Origin: CBDUVZ01 sp965370805
GTDB lineage: Bacteria > Hydrothermota > Tepidihabitantia > Tepidihabitantales > Tepidihabitantaceae
Length of the DNA: 10,032 nucleotides
Assembly: GCA_965370805.1 (NCBI GenBank)
Contig: CBDUVZ010000114.1
Location: 1-10,032 of the forward strand
Reading direction: 5' to 3'
Below, piece after piece: positions 6,702 to 10,032 of the stretch; position 1 is the first letter of the stretch; every line of letters begins with the position of its first letter. The position numbers and the translations under genes were made by a program. Under the pieces are notes generated by a model, which was not told where the DNA came from, ran no database searches, and saw only the letters and a program-made list of their open reading frames with translations.

Positions 6702-6705
6702 TCAA
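6677..6705 (-). promoter_or_regulatory. Near-consensus sigma70 promoter of the Rrf2 gene, leaderless
   Basis: TTGACA (6705-6700) and TATGTT (6682-6677) are 17 nt apart on the minus strand, and the ATG at 6668 follows after 8 nt. The geometry matches the PhzF promoter. Confidence 0.8.
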
Positions 6706-6720
6706 CCCCGAATCCGCGCC

Positions 6721-6758
6721 AAAAGAAGCCGGGGACCCGACACGGGGTCCCCGGCTTC
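6721..6758 (-). terminator. Rho-independent terminator of the protease gene
   Basis: A perfect 14-bp stem (GAAGCCGGGGACCC 6725-6738 with its complement at 6745-6758, 6-nt loop) begins 17 nt after the protease stop codon. On the minus strand it is followed by TTTT (6724-6721). It insulates the Rrf2 promoter, whose -35 box begins 15 nt further on. Confidence 0.85.
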
Positions 6759-6775
6759 CGGACTGCAGTCAGGTC

Positions 6776-9763
6776 CTATCGAGCGAGCAGCACCCGTTCG
6801 GTCACCACCGAATCCGGCCCTTCGAACCGGACGAAGTAGACGCCGCCGGCCAGCCCTTCGGGCCGCCACGCGAGTTCGCCGGTCCCGGCCTGGACAACGT
6901 CGTCGAAGATCGTCACCCGGGTCCGGCCGGTGATATCGAACGCGGTAATCCTGACCCGCCCGGGCCGGGCCGAGTGATAGCGAATCCGGGCGTCGCCGGT
7001 GAACGGACTCGGCAGCACTTCGAGCCGCTTCGCCGCGATTCCCGGCCGGACCGGCCGGCCCGCAACGCCGACATTGTTGTCGAACCATGCCTGGGCGCTG
7101 TCGGCGTTCTCCAGCGCATTGGCCTCGCTCGACCCGCCGACGAACGCGAACCAGACCGGGTACGCGGACCGCGGCCCGAGATCGAACGGCCCGACCGAAG
7201 TGAGTACCGACCAGTCGTACGTCCGGTTCGAGTTCCGCTGAACTATGGTCCCGTCCATGAACCGCCACTTCTGCCCGTCGGTCATGCACGAATCCGGATA
7301 GACGTACCGTTCGTGGTCGATCGCGGCCAGGTTGGCAAACGAGTTCGGCGACAGTATCTTCACGCCGACAGTCGGGTTCGCGGAACTCGAATGCCGCATG
7401 TAGGTGAACCGCCGCGTCTCATCGCTGGTGCAGGTGTTCTCGTCCGAAGCCGCACCGATGTCGAAATCCGCAAACACACCGGCGTACAGGTCGTCAATCG
7501 GCGCGCCGCTGGTATTCCTGATGTCGTACTTGATCGCCACGAAGTCGTCGTACCCGGGGGCCGCACACTGGTAACTGTACTGGATGATTTCGACCCCCAC
7601 CGGCGCGGGATGACCGCTGTCGTCGAACGCGCCCCGGTACACCTGGTCCGCAATCGGGTCCGTGTACGGCCGCAGGCTGTCGGCAATCACCAGGTCGGTA
7701 TTGATATTCCCGCTCGCCGGGTGGCCGAAATGCCGGTCCGCAACGTACGCCGGACTCTGGCCGATTGCGAAACTCCCGTAGAAGAGCGCGCTTGCTGCCG
7801 TCTTCGGATAGCGGAATCCGCTGCCCGCGTCGGCCGGCGTGTCGTCATACCCGATCGACCCGAAGCAACTCACCGTCAGCTTGCAGTACCCGGTGTCGTG
7901 GTCCATCAGCGCCGCACCCGGCATCGGCGGCTCGCCGATTATCAGGTTGAACACGAACGTGTTCTCATAGTCGGCGCTGTCCCCGGTTACGTGCAGGGTG
8001 CACGGAATCGCGGTGCCGCCGGGAATCCCGGCGCCCGCCTGGACCTCGAACCGGTCGCCCGTATTCGTCGCCGAACCGCCGGAAGGGATATTGCCCCAGG
8101 TCCCGTTCGGGTCGGAGACGACCAGCCGCCCGTCGCCGGAAGCAAGCGTGCCCACGGTGTTGTTGCACGCGCCGCCGCCGCCGTTGCGCAGCACCATCTC
8201 GAGATTCGCGGTCTCGCCCGGGTCAACCCGGCTGTTGTTATTGCCGCCCGGCGGCGGGTCAAGCACAGTCATCGACTGCAGGAACAGGTCCGGCCCGCCC
8301 GAACCGCCCACGTGGTTCACCGCGGCCAGCGCGTCAATCCGGCCGGCACCGAAATCGCAGTCCTTGCCCGCGGGCCCGAGGTCGAACGCCGTCACTTCGA
8401 GAATCGAATCGACCGTTGCCGGACTCAGGTTCGGGTTCTTCTGAAGCATCAGCGCCACCACGCCCGCGGTATGCGGGGTTGCCATCGACGTCCCGTCCAT
8501 CTCGGTGTACCCGGTATTCGAATTGTGCCGGCAGGACTTCACGTCCACACCGGGCGCGCAGACGTCCGGCCTGGTCAGCCCGGGCGGATGCGGGTAGTCA
8601 TTGTACCCGGCAACGTCCGCCCACTGCACCGGACCCCGGCTCGAAAAACTGGCGTAATCGTCATTCACGTCCGTCGCACCGATTGAAGTCACGCCCGAAA
8701 GCGTACCGGTGCCGGTGTTCTGCGGGTTCCACCACGGCGGCGGAACGTCGCCCGGGCAGCGGCACGAATTCGGCGGGGTCAGATAACGCTCGTTACCCGC
8801 GGCAACCATGAACGGCAGCCCGGCCGCGCCGACGTTGTCACAGCCGGTACGCCAGATCGCCCGCCGCGGGTCCCAGGACTGCAGATAGCCGAGCGACATC
8901 GTAATCAGGTCCGCGCCGTTGGTCGGGGAAAGCGGCGGCGAAATACAGAACTCCATCGCCTGCCATATCTGGTTCTCGCCCAGCGTATCGACCTGGGTCC
9001 GCACCCGGCACGACATGATCATCGCGTCCGGCGCGACCCCGCACTGGGTGCCCGCGGTCCCGTCGCTCGCGACCGTACCGCAGGTGTGAGTTCCGTGGCC
9101 GGCTGTGTCCATCGGATCGTCATCATTCGCCAGGAAATCCCAGCCGTGGTTCGGGTAGTTCGCGTCGATCCACATATGGTCGCTCAGGTCCTGGTGGTTG
9201 TAGTTGCACCCGGTATCGATATCGCCGACCACAATGCCGGCCCCGGTGTACCCCAAAGCCCAGACCGCAGGCGCGTTCACCTTGTCCACGCCCCAGGTAA
9301 TCTCCTCGCCGGCGTCGGTCACGTCCCGGCTGACAACCGCGGGCAGCAGGTTCGGACAGTACTTCAGGTCATTGTCAACGTAGCGCACCCCGGCCCGATT
9401 CTCCAGCGTGCGAATCAGCTCGGGCGTCGCTTCGCAATAGACCATATTCACCAGCCAGATCGACTTCACGTCCCGGGCACTGCCCGCGGTCTCCGCGTCG
9501 GCCAGCAGGGCCAGCACCCCGGCCTGCCGCTCCGCGGACCACTCGCGCAGGATCCGGGCGACCTCGGCCTGCTTCAACTTCTTCGGCATCCCGTCGACCA
9601 TCTCGGCCAGCAGCCCGGAATCGAACTGCTCATCGAGCACGATATCGACCGGAATCAACTCATCCGACCCCGCGGTCACAAGCGACTGCTCAAGCTCCGG
9701 GCTAAGCAGCGCGAAACCCGCGCAGACGAACACGGCGGTCAGCAACAGAGCGGCTCTACTCAC
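6776..9763 (-). CDS. Secreted subtilisin-like (S8) serine protease with C-terminal sorting domain
   Basis: The protein has 995 residues from a GTG at 9763, chosen because GGAGGT lies 4 nt upstream and it starts a signal peptide (SRAALLLTAVFVCAGFALL). An in-frame ATG at 9838 has no Shine-Dalgarno site. Residues about 36-135 are a pro-domain of the inhibitor I9 kind. The S8 domain (about 155-485) has the full triad: D183 (DIDTG), H223 (GHGTHTCGT), S426 (GTSMATPH), plus the oxyanion-hole N324 (AAGNE). Next comes a CARDB-like module (about 492-611) with GGNNNSRVDPGETANL, very like the one in the carboxypeptidase, then a beta-rich region I do not recognise (about 612-905), and a FlgD-like Ig sorting domain (about 913-995, PSPFTG, FDITGRTRV, GGVYFVRFEG). 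About twenty cysteines suggest disulfides in an oxidising compartment. It degrades proteins outside the cell or on the surface by inference. It has its own promoter and terminator. Confidence 0.93.
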   Translation of the reverse strand: MSRAALLLTAVFVCAGFALLSPELEQSLVTAGSDELIPVDIVLDEQFDSGLLAEMVDGMPKKLKQAEVARILREWSAERQAGVLALLADAETAGSARDVKSIWLVNMVYCEATPELIRTLENRAGVRYVDNDLKYCPNLLPAVVSRDVTDAGEEITWGVDKVNAPAVWALGYTGAGIVVGDIDTGCNYNHQDLSDHMWIDANYPNHGWDFLANDDDPMDTAGHGTHTCGTVASDGTAGTQCGVAPDAMIMSCRVRTQVDTLGENQIWQAMEFCISPPLSPTNGADLITMSLGYLQSWDPRRAIWRTGCDNVGAAGLPFMVAAGNERYLTPPNSCRCPGDVPPPWWNPQNTGTGTLSGVTSIGATDVNDDYASFSSRGPVQWADVAGYNDYPHPPGLTRPDVCAPGVDVKSCRHNSNTGYTEMDGTSMATPHTAGVVALMLQKNPNLSPATVDSILEVTAFDLGPAGKDCDFGAGRIDALAAVNHVGGSGGPDLFLQSMTVLDPPPGGNNNSRVDPGETANLEMVLRNGGGGACNNTVGTLASGDGRLVVSDPNGTWGNIPSGGSATNTGDRFEVQAGAGIPGGTAIPCTLHVTGDSADYENTFVFNLIIGEPPMPGAALMDHDTGYCKLTVSCFGSIGYDDTPADAGSGFRYPKTAASALFYGSFAIGQSPAYVADRHFGHPASGNINTDLVIADSLRPYTDPIADQVYRGAFDDSGHPAPVGVEIIQYSYQCAAPGYDDFVAIKYDIRNTSGAPIDDLYAGVFADFDIGAASDENTCTSDETRRFTYMRHSSSANPTVGVKILSPNSFANLAAIDHERYVYPDSCMTDGQKWRFMDGTIVQRNSNRTYDWSVLTSVGPFDLGPRSAYPVWFAFVGGSSEANALENADSAQAWFDNNVGVAGRPVRPGIAAKRLEVLPSPFTGDARIRYHSARPGRVRITAFDITGRTRVTIFDDVVQAGTGELAWRPEGLAGGVYFVRFEGPDSVVTERVLLAR

Positions 9764-9767
9764 AAAT

Positions 9768-9773
9768 ACCTCC
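9768..9773 (-). promoter_or_regulatory. Shine-Dalgarno GGAGGT deciding the GTG start of the protease
   Basis: AAGGAGGT ends 4 nt before the GTG at 9763. It is the only good ribosome binding site in the leader and argues against the ATG at 9838. Confidence 0.8.
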
Positions 9774-9862
9774 TTGGGACTGTTACTCAGGCAGACAAGC
9801 AACAGGACGGGCAAAAACAACACCCGCCCGGTCGGCACATACAGAATTGCGCCACAACCCTA

Positions 9863-9890
9863 ATTCTAGCCACCCCCCGCCCGGAGTCAA
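9863..9890 (-). promoter_or_regulatory. Sigma70-type promoter of the protease gene
   Basis: TTGACT (9890-9885) and TAGAAT (9868-9863) are 16 nt apart on the minus strand. The leader to the GTG would be about 92 nt, unusually long for this window. It contains an in-frame ATG (9838) that could give an N-terminally extended product. Confidence 0.75.
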
Positions 9891-9897
9891 ACTCCGG
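9881..9897. repeat. 7-bp inverted repeat overlapping the protease -35 box
   Basis: CCGGAGT (9881-9887) and ACTCCGG (9891-9897) are perfect complements with a 3-nt loop, covering the whole -35 box. It could be an operator, or the remains of a terminator from an upstream gene now cut off by the sequence beyond 9907. Neither role is shown. Confidence 0.5.
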
Positions 9898-9906
9898 CAT
9901 CCAACG

Positions 9907-10032
9907 TGTGGGTACCGAGTGATAATGTCATGGCTAAGCACAGAAAGAAAATGTCATACTTGACAGCTTTGGACTCGTGACAAGTGTGAGGTTTCAGGGT
10001 ATGTTCGATGCATGCATGATTTGTTACTGCTC
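9907..10032. mobile_element. Possible end of a second, different insertion sequence
   Basis: From a TGTGGGTACC start at 9907 the sequence becomes AT-richer and has no gene. AATGTCAT occurs at 9924-9931 and again at 9950-9957 (26-nt period), a subterminal repeat pattern like that of an insertion-sequence end. A short frame opens at ATG 10001 and runs off the window; it is too short to identify. The boundary and the nature of the element are inferred. Confidence 0.4.

Noticed and set aside
9764..9838. Protease start at ATG 9838
   Set aside because: It has no Shine-Dalgarno site and would place a second hydrophobic segment before the signal peptide. It remains possible as a minor alternative start.

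Overview
The window carries five genes, all on the minus strand. In transcription order they are a secreted subtilisin-like protease (9763-6776), an Rrf2-family transcription factor (6668-6198), a PhzF-family enzyme (6119-5223), a secreted M14 zinc carboxypeptidase-like protein (5179-2105) and a secreted BNR/Asp-box beta-propeller protein (1738-50). The DNA is GC-rich. The long open frames on the plus strand are shadows of these genes.

The three secreted proteins have signal peptides and end in a FlgD-like Ig-type C-terminal domain, the kind used as a sorting domain by type IX secretion and related systems. This points to a high-GC member of the FCB group or a neighbouring candidate phylum (WOR-3/Stahlbacteria, Eisenbacteria and Zixibacteria-like genomes carry many such proteins). 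The assignment is inference from architecture; there is no rRNA or other marker here. No secretion machinery lies in the window.

The regulatory DNA is easy to read. Four promoters with a TTGAC -35 box and a TA...T -10 box at 16-17 nt spacing stand before the protease, the Rrf2 gene, the PhzF gene and the propeller gene. The two secreted-protein promoters are identical in both boxes (TTGACT-N16-TAGAAT) and lead to genes with strong Shine-Dalgarno sites. The Rrf2 and PhzF genes start only 8 nt after their -10 boxes, so their mRNAs are probably leaderless. A 29-nt imperfect palindrome covers the Rrf2 promoter and is a good candidate for its own operator. A strong hairpin terminator separates the protease from the Rrf2 gene. 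The carboxypeptidase gene follows the PhzF gene by 43 nt and probably shares its transcript.

Repeats have reshaped several gene ends. The first 55 bases look like the end of an IS21-like insertion sequence (tandem 24-nt-period repeats, TG terminus) inserted into the propeller gene; its first codons supply the stop codon and remove about 19 C-terminal residues. A 94-nt inverted-repeat element supplies the last 20 residues of the Rrf2 protein. The gap between the carboxypeptidase and propeller genes holds CCAAGG-type repeat arrays and a PERSRG-type repeat. The last ~125 bases (from about 9907) look like the start of a second, different mobile element. I see no convincing new multi-gene defence or biosynthetic system; the most informative signals are these insertions and the promoter/operator patterns.
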